Origin: Psittacicella melopsittaci
GTDB taxonomy: Bacteria; Pseudomonadota; Gammaproteobacteria; Enterobacterales; Psittacicellaceae
DNA length: 43,362 nt
Direction of reading: 5' to 3'
Assembly: GCF_003585925.1 (NCBI RefSeq)
Contig: NZ_NRJH01000032.1
Coordinates: 1 to 43,362 of the forward strand
In this document: positions 35,623 to 43,362 of the stretch, piece by piece
Position numbering within the stretch: position 1 is the first letter of the stretch
Layout: every line of letters starts with the position of its first letter
Translations under genes and position numbers: made by a program
The notes under the pieces: generated by a model
What the model was told of the DNA's origin: nothing
What the model saw: only the letters and a program-made list of their open reading frames with translations
The model's database searches: none

Positions 35623-36528
35623 TTAACTCACCTGTCTTAATTTAGGATCAAGAGCATCACGTACACCATCACCCATAAAGTTGAAAGCTAGTACGGTTAA
35701 TAGAATTGCAAGACCTGGGAAAGTAATTGTCCACCAAGCAGATAAAAAGTATCTGGTTGATTCAGATAACATAGTTCCCCACTCAGGTGCAGGAGGTTGA
35801 GCTCCCATACCTAAGAAACCAAGTGCCGACATGGTTAAAATCGCACTAGAAAAGCCCAGGGTTGCTTGTACTGCTACTGGCGTTAAAGTATTAGGTAAAA
35901 TAGTGCTAAACATAAGCTTTAAATTACCTACCCCTACTAGACGTGAAGCAGTTACATAGTCTTTAGATTTTTCTACCCGTACCCCAATACGCATTAAACG
36001 TACGTAAGAAGGAATGGAAATCACCCCAATAGCAAGAGCTGCGTTTTCTAATGAAGGTCCTAAAACCGCAACTACAGCTATAGCTACTAAAAGGGAAGGA
36101 AGAGACATAATAATATCTACAATACGTGAAATTACTATGTCAATTATGCCACCACAATAACCAGCTAATACACCAAGGGTAACCCCGATTATTGAGGAAA
36201 TAACAACAATAACTAAGCCGTTTAAAATAGATACACGAGCACCGTAAATAATACGCGATAAAATATCACGTCCTAGGTCATCGGTACCTAATAAAAATTG
36301 CACACTACCACCTTCCATCCATGCTGGAGGCTGTAAGGCAAATTCACGAAATTGCTCTACAGGATCATGAGGCGCTACATAAGGAGCAAAAATACCTGCT
36401 AAAGCTAGGATAATAATAAAAATGAATCCAAGCACTGCCCCTTTATTTTGCACAAACGCTTCAATAAACAATCTTGTAGAAGATTTATCGGAAATAAGAT
36501 CTTTGTTACTATCTACTGAAGTTGTCAT
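35623..36528 (-). CDS. dppC: peptide ABC transporter permease DppC
   Basis: DppC is an inner-membrane permease of the DppBCDF importer. It has 301 residues (E. coli 300) and six hydrophobic segments. A cytoplasmic N terminus is followed by the FIIILALAGIFAPYVAPHDP helix. The family motif GTDDLGRDILSRIIYGARVSI and the EAA loop region with LMRIGVRVEKSKDYVTASRLVG contacting the ATPases are present. It starts 1 base after the dppB stop, so translation is coupled. Confidence 0.95.
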   Translation of the reverse strand: MTTSVDSNKDLISDKSSTRLFIEAFVQNKGAVLGFIFIIILALAGIFAPYVAPHDPVEQFREFALQPPAWMEGGSVQFLLGTDDLGRDILSRIIYGARVSILNGLVIVVISSIIGVTLGVLAGYCGGIIDIVISRIVDIIMSLPSLLVAIAVVAVLGPSLENAALAIGVISIPSYVRLMRIGVRVEKSKDYVTASRLVGVGNLKLMFSTILPNTLTPVAVQATLGFSSAILTMSALGFLGMGAQPPAPEWGTMLSESTRYFLSAWWTITFPGLAILLTVLAFNFMGDGVRDALDPKLRQVS

Positions 36529-36529
36529 A

Positions 36530-37531
36530 TTATTTTGCTCTTGGATTAATTAAGGTGTAGATAATATCTACCACAAAATTGATTAAAATTACAAAAAATG
36601 CAATAAAGAGAATTGCTGATTGAATTACAGGGAAGTCTCTAGAATTAATTGCATCAATTAACCACTTACCTACGCCAGGCCATGCGAAAATTGTTTCGGT
36701 TAAAATAGCTCCAGAAACAAGACCGCCCACAATTAGCCCTAAAGTTGTAACTATTGGAATTAAGGCATTACGTAAAGCGTGACTAACTATTACGCGATAA
36801 CCACTAAAACCACGTGCTCTTAAAGATTGAATAAATCCTTCATTTAACACTTCTAACATAGATGAACGTGTCATACGAGCAATAATTGCAGTTGGAATGG
36901 TACCTAAAGCAATAGTAGGTAAAACAATATGAGCAAGAGCTGATTTTAAAGCTCCAACATCTTTAGATAGAATAGCATCTATAATCGAAAAACCAGTTAC
37001 TTGCGGAATAAAGTATTCTACGCCAATGTAACCAGAAACAGGGAGCCACTTTAAGGTAATTGAAAAGAACATTACTAAGATTAAACCCCACCAGAATACA
37101 GGCATAGAGTATCCTACTAAGGAAATCGACATGAGTAAATTATCTAACCAACGTCCACGATTTAGAGCAGCCATAATCCCTATAGGTAAACCAATAACAC
37201 AAGCAAAAAGCATTGCCGTAATGGTTAGCTCTAAAGTAGCTGGAAAACGTGCGAAGAACTCCTGGAGTACAGGTAACCCTGTGTTAAAACTTACCCCAAA
37301 ATCTCCATGGAAAATATTTTTAATATAAATTAAGTATTGCGTAACGTAAGACTGATCTAAGCCTAGAGCTGCACGCATAGCGTCATAATCTTCTTGAGAA
37401 GGAGCCTTATCACCTAACATGGCTAATACAGGATCACCAGGAAGAGAGTGAACTAAAATAAAAGTTAATAATGTAATACCAAAAAAAGTAGGAATTAACA
37501 TTAATACTTTTTTCAAAATAATGTTAAACAT
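36530..37531 (-). CDS. dppB: peptide ABC transporter permease DppB
   Basis: DppB is the partner permease of DppC. It has 333 residues (E. coli 339). N-terminal MFNIILKKVLMLIPTFFGIT and LVHSLPGDPVLAMLGDKAP are diagnostic of the DppB/OppB family. The EAA loop reads MTRSSMLEVLNEGFIQSLRARG. About six membrane segments are present. It lies 19 bases after dppA. Confidence 0.95.
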   Translation of the reverse strand: MFNIILKKVLMLIPTFFGITLLTFILVHSLPGDPVLAMLGDKAPSQEDYDAMRAALGLDQSYVTQYLIYIKNIFHGDFGVSFNTGLPVLQEFFARFPATLELTITAMLFACVIGLPIGIMAALNRGRWLDNLLMSISLVGYSMPVFWWGLILVMFFSITLKWLPVSGYIGVEYFIPQVTGFSIIDAILSKDVGALKSALAHIVLPTIALGTIPTAIIARMTRSSMLEVLNEGFIQSLRARGFSGYRVIVSHALRNALIPIVTTLGLIVGGLVSGAILTETIFAWPGVGKWLIDAINSRDFPVIQSAILFIAFFVILINFVVDIIYTLINPRAK

Positions 37532-37550
37532 AGCTTCTATATCTGTCTAA

Positions 37551-39221
37551 TTATTTAGAAGAATTTTCAGGAGTTTCTAATTTAACGCCATAGAATTCCA
37601 CAAAACCAAATGGAGTATATTTATAATCAACAACCTCTGGGCGCATAATTGCTAAAAGCATTGAGTGACCTATAACAATAAATGGTTGATGCTCAACAAA
37701 CACTTGTTCTGCTTGAGCATAAATTTTTGCACGCTCTTGGGTATCAGCTGTTGTACGTCCTAAATATAAAAGTTCATCAAACTCTGCGTTAGAAAAGCGA
37801 GAGTAATTAGATTTTTCTATAGACTGTGTCGATAGCAGAGGGGTTAAAAAGTTATCTGAGTCCCCATTATCTCCCGACCAACCATAGGTTCCTGCATCAA
37901 AGTCACCTTCACGAGTACGTTTAATAAAGTTATTATACTCATCGGTTACTAAGGTTGCATTTACGCCAATTTGTTTCCAGTCTTGCTGAATTAATTCAGC
38001 TGTACGGGTTGGGTTAGGGTTAGAAGAACGAGATACAGGTTGCACAAATAATTTAATCTCAAAACCATTTGGATAGCCAGCTTCTGCTAGTAATTGTTTT
38101 CCTTTTTCTGGATCATAAGTATCAACTTTTAGATTTGGATCATAACCTAACATAGTTGAAGTAAGAACATGTCCGTCAGTTACAACTTGATCGTTATAAA
38201 CTAGTCTAGCTATAGCTCTTTTATCAATTGCCATATCTAAAGCTTTACGCACACGCACATCTTTAAGAAACTCACGATCGTTATTTAAACCTATATAAGC
38301 TACATTTAACCCAGTTTGTAGGCTTGTTTTTAGATTATACTTTTTAATAACTTCAGCTTGATCGGCTGAGTTAGGAGCTTCCATGAAGTGACACTGACCT
38401 GTAATAACTTTTGCTAAACGTGATGTTGGATCTGGGGTAATACTATAAATTAGCGTACCTATATCCGCAGGCCCTCTAAAGTAATTTGGATTAATTACAT
38501 AACGAATGGCTGTATCTTTAACATATTGATCTAGTTTCCAAGGTCCAGTACCTATAGGTTTTTGGTCAATATATTCTGGATGACCTTGCTCCAGTAATTG
38601 ATCTGCGTATTCTTTAGAGTAAATAGAGAGTACATCCATAGCTAAGTCTGAAACAAAAGTCACATTTGGCTGATTAAGATATACTTTTACTGTGTAATCA
38701 TCTACTTTTTCTAAGTGATTAATTAAACTCCCAAAGCCCATCATTCTCCAGTAAGGGTAATTACCACCACTTACTTTGTTATATGGGTTGTCTGCGTTTA
38801 ACATGCGGTCAAAAGTAAAAATTACATCATCGGCATTAAAATCACGCGTCGGGGTAAAAATATCGTTATCATTAAACTTAACCCCTTTACGTAAATGTAA
38901 AGTTACTACTTTAGAATCAGGACTTACTTCCCATGATTCGGCTAGGGCAGGAACTAAACTTGTACTTCCACGTTCATTTTCTACTAGACGATTAAAAATT
39001 ACTCGTGAAGAAGAGTTATATGATGTACCGTCAGCGACAATGGCAGGACTAAGGGCACGTGGTGATCTCCCGATACAAAATACTAGGGTTTTATCTTCGT
39101 TGAGGTAACCGTGTAGAGCTTCACCTGCTACAACAGTTTTAGGTGAGTTCATGTAAGCAGCAACTCCCCCAACTACCACTCCTAGAGTAACTAAACTAAA
39201 TAAAGTTTTTTTAAATCTCAT
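37551..39221 (-). CDS. dppA: peptide-binding periplasmic protein DppA (SBP family 5)
   Basis: DppA is the periplasmic solute receptor of the Dpp importer; homologues bind di- and tripeptides and sometimes haem. It has 556 residues (E. coli DppA 535). The signal peptide is about 1-32 with a hydrophobic core SLVTLGVVVGGVAAY and no lipobox Cys. The mature part aligns with E. coli DppA over its length: KTLVFCIGRSPRALSP, LAESWEVSPDSKVVTLHLRKG, GTGPWKLDQY and YGWSGDNGDSDNFLTPL. It is the first gene of the operon, with a TATAAT (39278-39283) upstream. Whether it prefers dipeptides, longer peptides or haem cannot be read from the sequence. Confidence 0.94.
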   Translation of the reverse strand: MRFKKTLFSLVTLGVVVGGVAAYMNSPKTVVAGEALHGYLNEDKTLVFCIGRSPRALSPAIVADGTSYNSSSRVIFNRLVENERGSTSLVPALAESWEVSPDSKVVTLHLRKGVKFNDNDIFTPTRDFNADDVIFTFDRMLNADNPYNKVSGGNYPYWRMMGFGSLINHLEKVDDYTVKVYLNQPNVTFVSDLAMDVLSIYSKEYADQLLEQGHPEYIDQKPIGTGPWKLDQYVKDTAIRYVINPNYFRGPADIGTLIYSITPDPTSRLAKVITGQCHFMEAPNSADQAEVIKKYNLKTSLQTGLNVAYIGLNNDREFLKDVRVRKALDMAIDKRAIARLVYNDQVVTDGHVLTSTMLGYDPNLKVDTYDPEKGKQLLAEAGYPNGFEIKLFVQPVSRSSNPNPTRTAELIQQDWKQIGVNATLVTDEYNNFIKRTREGDFDAGTYGWSGDNGDSDNFLTPLLSTQSIEKSNYSRFSNAEFDELLYLGRTTADTQERAKIYAQAEQVFVEHQPFIVIGHSMLLAIMRPEVVDYKYTPFGFVEFYGVKLETPENSSK

Positions 39222-39277
39222 GCTCTATATTTGTTTGAATTTTAAAAAATTGTTTTTTGTAGAATATAACTTACTAA

Positions 39278-39283
39278 ATTATA
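39278..39283 (-). promoter_or_regulatory. predicted dppA -10 element
   Basis: A perfect TATAAT on the minus strand, in the context TATTGTATAATTTA, lies 57 bases upstream of the dppA start. No good -35 is present at 16-18 bases, so activator dependence is possible. Confidence 0.4.
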
Positions 39284-39445
39284 CAATACATATGCCCTAT
39301 GAAAAAATAAAAGTCTAATTTTCAGAAATTTCCCTTACTTTTCCTGTGGCTATTTTTCTTTGGCTTTTTCCCATATTAGTGTTTTTTGTCCTTAGAAAGC
39401 CTGATTTTCCTGTAAAAATCTAAGCAGCCGTAATTTAATTAGTTG

Positions 39446-39451
39446 TATAAT
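39446..39451 (+). promoter_or_regulatory. predicted ygfZ -10 element
   Basis: TATAAT in the context AGTTGTATAATTTA lies 41 bases upstream of ygfZ, again without a recognisable -35. The context resembles the divergent dppA -10. Confidence 0.4.
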
Positions 39452-39491
39452 TTAGCTGTTAAGAAATTCTCATTTTATATTTACCCTAGAT

Positions 39492-40403
39492 ATGAACACA
39501 AAACTAACTAATTGGCGTGTTATTTCCTTTATTGGACCAGACGCGCAAAAATTTCTTCAAGGCCAGATACCCGCAAACCTTGAAACTCTGCCAGAGCAAA
39601 CTGCTACTTATACTTCGGTTTCTTTACCAACTGGTAAAGTAATTGGTACTATCCGTTTATACAAATTCAACCTAGAGCAATTTTTAATTCTTGTTTATGG
39701 TTTAGAAAATGCTCAACGTCTAGAAAAGCATTTTAAAAAGTTTGCGATTTTTAGTAAACTCGAAATCAAACTCCAAGATCAACTTGGCGTTTATGTAAGC
39801 AATGATCCTAGTGATACAGCTACAATCGAGACTTTCGATAATAATGAATATAAAGAGATTACTCCATATAATCTGCAATTTATTATCGCTAATGCTCAGG
39901 CTAGTGAAGAACAAATCAAAGCAAAGTTTGCCGTGCAATCTCAATTACTAACTAATGCACAAGCTTTAGCTTTAACTTCGCTTCAAGGTTTTGTTTATGA
40001 CCTAAAAGAAGCTGATCAAGATAGATATTTACCACAAGCTTTAGGCATAGACCAAATGGAACAAGCGGTTAGCTACCGTAAAGGATGTTACCAAGGTCAA
40101 GAAGGTATTGCTCGTGCTAAATTCCGTGGCGCAAATAATCAACTTCATGCTATTTTTAGCTTTACTGGAAGTGCACCTAGTGAACAAGCTATTTTACAAG
40201 CTCACATTAGTGAAAGTGCTAGCAAAGCAACTGGAAATATTTTAGCTTTCCATAATTTAGAAAATCTAAACATTCAAGAAAACAACATTATTGTCGATAC
40301 AGTTTTGAGTGCTAAATTATCTCCAAGCGAGTATAGCTACTCTTTAAATGATAATGGAACTATTATCCCTTTAACCCTAGTAAAATTATATTCTTTAGAA
40401 TAA
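39492..40403 (+). CDS. ygfZ: folate-binding protein YgfZ (Fe-S cluster maintenance)
   Basis: YgfZ is a GcvT-like, folate-dependent protein needed for full activity of some Fe-S enzymes such as MiaB. It has 303 residues (E. coli 326). The hallmark motif KGCYQGQE is present (YRKGCYQGQEGIARAKFRG, near 195-213). The N-terminal WRVISFIGPDAQKFLQGQ matches the family opening. It stands alone on the plus strand between the divergent dpp operon and convergent lptG. Confidence 0.93.
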   Translation: MNTKLTNWRVISFIGPDAQKFLQGQIPANLETLPEQTATYTSVSLPTGKVIGTIRLYKFNLEQFLILVYGLENAQRLEKHFKKFAIFSKLEIKLQDQLGVYVSNDPSDTATIETFDNNEYKEITPYNLQFIIANAQASEEQIKAKFAVQSQLLTNAQALALTSLQGFVYDLKEADQDRYLPQALGIDQMEQAVSYRKGCYQGQEGIARAKFRGANNQLHAIFSFTGSAPSEQAILQAHISESASKATGNILAFHNLENLNIQENNIIVDTVLSAKLSPSEYSYSLNDNGTIIPLTLVKLYSLE

Positions 40404-40436
40404 AAAAAGCGATGCACGCAAATGCATCGCTTTTTT
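40403..40436. terminator. bidirectional terminator between ygfZ and lptG
   Basis: AAAAAAGCGATGCA (40403-40416), loop CGCAAA, TGCATCGCTTTTTT (40423-40436) is a perfect 14-bp stem with A- and T-runs on both sides. It serves the converging ygfZ (plus) and lptF-lptG (minus) transcripts and touches both stop codons. Confidence 0.92.
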
Positions 40437-41627
40437 CTATTTCTTCCTTTCCAAGTATAAACCATAAAGGTAAAAAAGTAGCGAAGGAATTAAAGAAGCT
40501 ATAAGTGGCGTTAAACCGTAAGTAACTAATAACGGACCTACTGTATTGTTTAACACATAGAAAATTAAACCTAAGATTACGGCAAAGAATATTTTTAGCA
40601 TTATCGAAACATTACGCATATTCCCAAAAATACTCGAAGTAGCCACAAACATCATGACAAAAAAGCTCAAGCCTGCAAATATTTTTGCCCAAAACTGATA
40701 TCTGTAAGTATCTGAGTTTTGCTTGGTTTCATCAAGATACTTTATATAACTCCATAATGAAGTTAAGGTAAAGTTATTGCTATCTTGGTTCACTAAGACT
40801 AGCTTATCTGGGGTTAAACTAGAGCTCCAGTTATATTCACTATAAAGCTTTATATCAAAATTTTGTTTAGTGATTAACTCTTTTTGTAATAACTGTAAAA
40901 TCTCTTGTTCATTTCCCTCTTGAGCAAGATTTTCTTTTACTTTATTTTCTTGGCTTGGTGTTAAACCACCTTCTCCTTGCGTGTTAAAAGTAAAAACTTG
41001 CACATTAGCCATATTCCATAGTTTAGCCTGATCATTCCAAACTGCCTGTCTACCTAAAATAACTTGGCTTATTTCAAAGTTATTCTCATCATACTGTAAA
41101 ATAAGAATATCCTGTAAATTAGAGTTATTTCCTACTTGGGCATAGACAAACTCGCCACTTGCTTTTGACCAAAGGCTTTGATTGCTTGTATAGAAATTAC
41201 CATTATTTAGCTTATTGTTTTTCATGGCATAGCCATAAGAAGCCGCGTGAGGTGCTACCCACTGTTGCACAGCTAAATTTAACAGCGAAAATGGAATAAT
41301 AAACCAAAGTAAGCCTAAAAAGATTCGCACGCGAGAAATTCCAACCGACTGGATAATAACTAATTCTCTATTGGCTGCCAATTGCCCTAAAGCAATCATA
41401 GCTCCTAATAAGCCTGCCATAGGGAAAAAAGTATTTATATCCGGAGCGGCTAACATTACTGAATAAAGTAAAGCATCAGTTAAAGTATAGGCACCTTTAC
41501 CTACGTTTGATATTTCTTCGGTTATACGAATAATTAGACTAAAGAGAACCAGACCTATAAGCGTAAAGGATACAGTAACGCTTATTTTTTTTACTAGGTA
41601 TCTATCTAAAATACGAAATAAAACCAT
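40437..41627 (-). CDS. lptG: LPS export ABC transporter permease LptG
   Basis: LptG is an inner-membrane permease of LptB2FG, which extracts lipopolysaccharide from the membrane for transport through LptC-A-D. It has 396 residues (E. coli 360). Three N-terminal membrane segments include the cytoplasmic coupling region AANRELVIIQSVGISRVRI; a periplasmic jellyroll and three C-terminal segments follow. An Asn/Gln/Glu-rich insert (about 218-255, with NEQEILQLLQKEL) lies in the periplasmic domain. GGAGGA, encoded by the last codons of lptF, is the ribosome-binding site. The gene starts 3 bases after lptF. Confidence 0.95.
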   Translation of the reverse strand: MVLFRILDRYLVKKISVTVSFTLIGLVLFSLIIRITEEISNVGKGAYTLTDALLYSVMLAAPDINTFFPMAGLLGAMIALGQLAANRELVIIQSVGISRVRIFLGLLWFIIPFSLLNLAVQQWVAPHAASYGYAMKNNKLNNGNFYTSNQSLWSKASGEFVYAQVGNNSNLQDILILQYDENNFEISQVILGRQAVWNDQAKLWNMANVQVFTFNTQGEGGLTPSQENKVKENLAQEGNEQEILQLLQKELITKQNFDIKLYSEYNWSSSLTPDKLVLVNQDSNNFTLTSLWSYIKYLDETKQNSDTYRYQFWAKIFAGLSFFVMMFVATSSIFGNMRNVSIMLKIFFAVILGLIFYVLNNTVGPLLVTYGLTPLIASLIPSLLFYLYGLYLERKK

Positions 41628-41630
41628 GGA

Positions 41631-42944
41631 TTACTGTCCTCCAAAGAATTTACGAATTCTAGCAAAAATAAAATTATTCTTAATATAAGGTCGGTCTGAA
41701 ATTAAGATAAATACCAAGAAGACGTAAATTATATTTGTGGCAATAAAAACATACAAGGTAGTATCTATAACCTTTCCTTTATTAATTACCGAACTTAAAG
41801 AATTTAAAATGAGTAAATAAACAAAGTAAAGTGAAGTAGAAACTATCACATTAGAGTATTTACCTTGACGTGGATTTACCTTACCAAATACAAATGCAAG
41901 AAGAGCAAAAAGATATACCGATAAAGCATTTACAATACGAACAAATAAATCCAAGTATGCCATTTTATCTATATCTGGATCACTAATTATTTGCACTACA
42001 GTTTTAAATTTATATGCTTCTAAATTACTCTCTTGTTGCACTAAACCTATGCGTAAAGTTAAAGTGGTAAAGTTAATCTTGTTAATATCGGCAAGATTGC
42101 TATTTAACACTTGCTTTAATTGATCATAAGTATAGTCATTGGAATTGAAAATTAAAGTTCCTTTTTCATCGCTCTTAGGCGTTAAAAGCTTTTTAATTTC
42201 TTCTTGTTGCTCGGCAGTTAGCTCTTGAGTTGTATTATCTTGTTTTACCTTTCCTTGAGCTATAGCAGGTAAGTTTTGCGAAACTACATTATAAAAATTA
42301 TCAGATAGATCGCGAGAAAATAGCGAACCATTTTCTAATACTATTAGACGCTGTCCATCCTCAACTCTAACCTGACCTTGCGAACTCATAATAAAGTTAA
42401 TGTTATTTTCATTAAACTCAAAAACGTAAATACCTTTGGCAAGGTTACCATCTATTTGATTGACAAAGAGAATGTAATTGGTATTAGGGATAGAGTTAAA
42501 ACTTCCTGGTGAAATTAATGAAAAAGTCGGATTTGTCCGAAAATACTGAATTTGATTACGACTTTCAGTTTGAAGACTTGGAGCTATATAGAGTGAATTT
42601 ACTAAACATAGGGCAAACACTATGGTTGTCGGAAGCATTAAACTTTTAATAACTCTTCCATAAGATAAACCACAGGCATACATTACTGTCATCTCTTGAT
42701 TGTTATACATGCGGATGAAAGTAAATAATACTCCTAAAAAGAAAGCAAAAGGTAAAAAATACTGGAGCATTGTTGGCATATTCAAAAGAATATACTTAAA
42801 GACAAATGCTACAGGGATATTCCCTCTACTTACTTGAGTAAAAGCCACTATTAGCTGTTGAGCAAAAAATATTGAAAATAAAATTAAAAACGTAATAATA
42901 AACGTCTTTAAAATGTTTTTCTTTAAATACTTAAGAATAATCAT
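41631..42944 (-). CDS. lptF: LPS export ABC transporter permease LptF
   Basis: LptF is the partner of LptG in the LPS exporter. It has 437 residues, compared with 366 in E. coli. N-terminal IILKYLKKNILKTFIITFLI and the coupling loop RMYNNQEMTVMYACGLSYGRV are typical. SLISPGSFNSIPNTNYILFV starts the periplasmic jellyroll. A polar insert of roughly 50 residues (about 220-270) contains LTAEQQEEIKKLLTPK. Three membrane segments end the protein. No Shine-Dalgarno is visible before the ATG. The promoter upstream overlaps a Fur-box-like palindrome. Confidence 0.94.
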   Translation of the reverse strand: MIILKYLKKNILKTFIITFLILFSIFFAQQLIVAFTQVSRGNIPVAFVFKYILLNMPTMLQYFLPFAFFLGVLFTFIRMYNNQEMTVMYACGLSYGRVIKSLMLPTTIVFALCLVNSLYIAPSLQTESRNQIQYFRTNPTFSLISPGSFNSIPNTNYILFVNQIDGNLAKGIYVFEFNENNINFIMSSQGQVRVEDGQRLIVLENGSLFSRDLSDNFYNVVSQNLPAIAQGKVKQDNTTQELTAEQQEEIKKLLTPKSDEKGTLIFNSNDYTYDQLKQVLNSNLADINKINFTTLTLRIGLVQQESNLEAYKFKTVVQIISDPDIDKMAYLDLFVRIVNALSVYLFALLAFVFGKVNPRQGKYSNVIVSTSLYFVYLLILNSLSSVINKGKVIDTTLYVFIATNIIYVFLVFILISDRPYIKNNFIFARIRKFFGGQ

Positions 42945-42996
42945 TCTGCGTGCAGTAATTTAAAGTTAAAAAAAATATACCTAATTTATTGTACTA

Positions 42997-43017
42997 GATA
43001 ATGATTATATCATTATC
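42997..43017. promoter_or_regulatory. Fur-box-like palindrome upstream of lptFG
   Basis: GATAATGAT (42997-43005), centre TAT, ATCATTATC (43009-43017): perfect 9-bp arms identical to the half-sites of the E. coli Fur consensus, but with a 3-base rather than 1-base centre. It can also be read as hexamers GATAAT, GATTAT and inverted ATTATC. It covers the -10 of the lptF promoter, a classical repressor position. The Fur assignment is inference from sequence only. Confidence 0.55.
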
Positions 43018-43031
43018 TCATTTTCTCTCAA
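43004..43031 (-). promoter_or_regulatory. predicted lptF-lptG promoter
   Basis: On the minus strand TTGAGA (43026-43031) and a perfect TATAAT (43004-43009) are spaced by 16 bases, about 60 bases upstream of lptF. The -10 lies wholly inside the palindrome at 42997-43017. The rest of the gap up to 43220 is AT-rich with a weak hairpin (GCTTAT/ATAAGC, 43181-43194) before the next gene. Confidence 0.6.
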
Positions 43032-43220
43032 AAGTTTAATATTACTTATTTTTATGCAAATATGCGAAAAAAACTTGGTAAAGAGTACAAATTTATAGCT
43101 AGATTTGATAAACTATAAAAAGCTAATTAAGTACTATTAAAATAAAGTCCTACTTTCTAAAAGTATATGGGCTAAAAGAGGCTTATCAATAAGCTAACCC
43201 TTTTATATAAGGATTTTTAT

Positions 43221-43362
43221 ATGAGTAAAACTGCTTTATGCACTAAAGTATTGGACTTTGTAAAGAATAACAAACAATTACTCTTAGGTTTTTCCCTCTT
43301 TAGTTTGTTATTTTTCAAACTATATGTAGTTGTTTTCTTTCTTCCATTAGTATACTTTCATC
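43221..43362 (+). CDS. small membrane protein, start only (cut by window end)
   Basis: An open frame runs from ATG at 43221 to the end of the window (47 codons). AAGGA lies 8 bases before the ATG, a good ribosome-binding site. The product begins MSKTALCTKVLDFVKNNKQ and then becomes strongly hydrophobic (LLLGFSLFSLLFFKLYVVVF), so a membrane protein with a short basic cytoplasmic N terminus is likely. I do not recognise it. In E. coli the gene divergent from lptF is pepA, and this is not PepA. Confidence 0.55.
   Translation, partial: MSKTALCTKVLDFVKNNKQLLLGFSLFSLLFFKLYVVVFFLPLVYFH

Overview
The window is AT-rich chromosomal core DNA from a gammaproteobacterium. Protein sequences resemble E. 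coli and Haemophilus orthologues throughout. Several conserved gammaproteobacterial neighbourhoods are present: ispB divergent from rplU-rpmA-obgE, dnaK-dnaJ, secG followed by tRNA-Leu(GAG), accB-accC next to aroQ, mreC-mreD, and lptF-lptG. Low G+C, very compact operons and loss of usual neighbours (no nlpI between pnp and deaD; no truD, surE or pcm between ispF and nlpD) suggest a reduced-genome, host-associated member of or near the Pasteurellales. A Psittacicella-like lineage is my guess from general resemblance and was not tested. I see no prophage, insertion sequence, integrase, CRISPR array or toxin-antitoxin locus.

Layout. The left edge (1-201) is the promoter and antitermination leader of a ribosomal RNA operon that runs leftward out of the window: two tandem consensus promoters, then a boxB-like hairpin and boxA. 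Next on the minus strand come dld, then ispB-queH. Divergent from ispB, the plus strand carries rplU-rpmA, obgE (with an acidic tandem-repeat tail), a long folA-like gene, pnp, deaD, dnaK, dnaJ, secG and tRNA-Leu, nearly all separated by good intrinsic terminators. From 16.3 kb onward almost everything is on the minus strand. In order of transcription these are: lptF-lptG; an oligopeptide/dipeptide ABC operon dppABCDF; aroQ-accB-accC; rph-glyQ-glyS-metG; and mreC-mreD-hemL-ftsB-ispD-ispF-yqaA-like-nlpD followed by an MFS transporter. ygfZ is an isolated plus-strand gene between dppA and lptG. The right edge holds the start of a small membrane protein.

Function. The genes cover translation and RNA turnover (rplU, rpmA, obgE, pnp, deaD, rph, glyQS, metG, tRNA-Leu, queH), protein folding and export (dnaKJ, secG), and envelope growth and division (mreCD, ftsB, nlpD, lptFG). 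They also cover fatty-acid initiation (accBC), isoprenoid and polyprenyl synthesis (ispB, ispD, ispF), shikimate, folate and haem precursors (aroQ, folA-like, hemL), respiration on D-lactate (dld), peptide import (dpp) and Fe-S maintenance (ygfZ). The mre-hemL-fts-isp-nlpD cluster joins elongation, division and precursor supply in one probable transcript.

Nothing here is a clearly new system. The points most worth a second look are a Fur-box-like palindrome lying on the lptFG promoter, lineage-specific protein extensions (ObgE acidic 7-residue repeats, a 260-residue N-terminal extension on DppF, an insert in AroQ, paired inserts in LptF and LptG, a Cys/His tail on Dld), and structured 5' leaders on rplU, pnp, deaD and dnaK.
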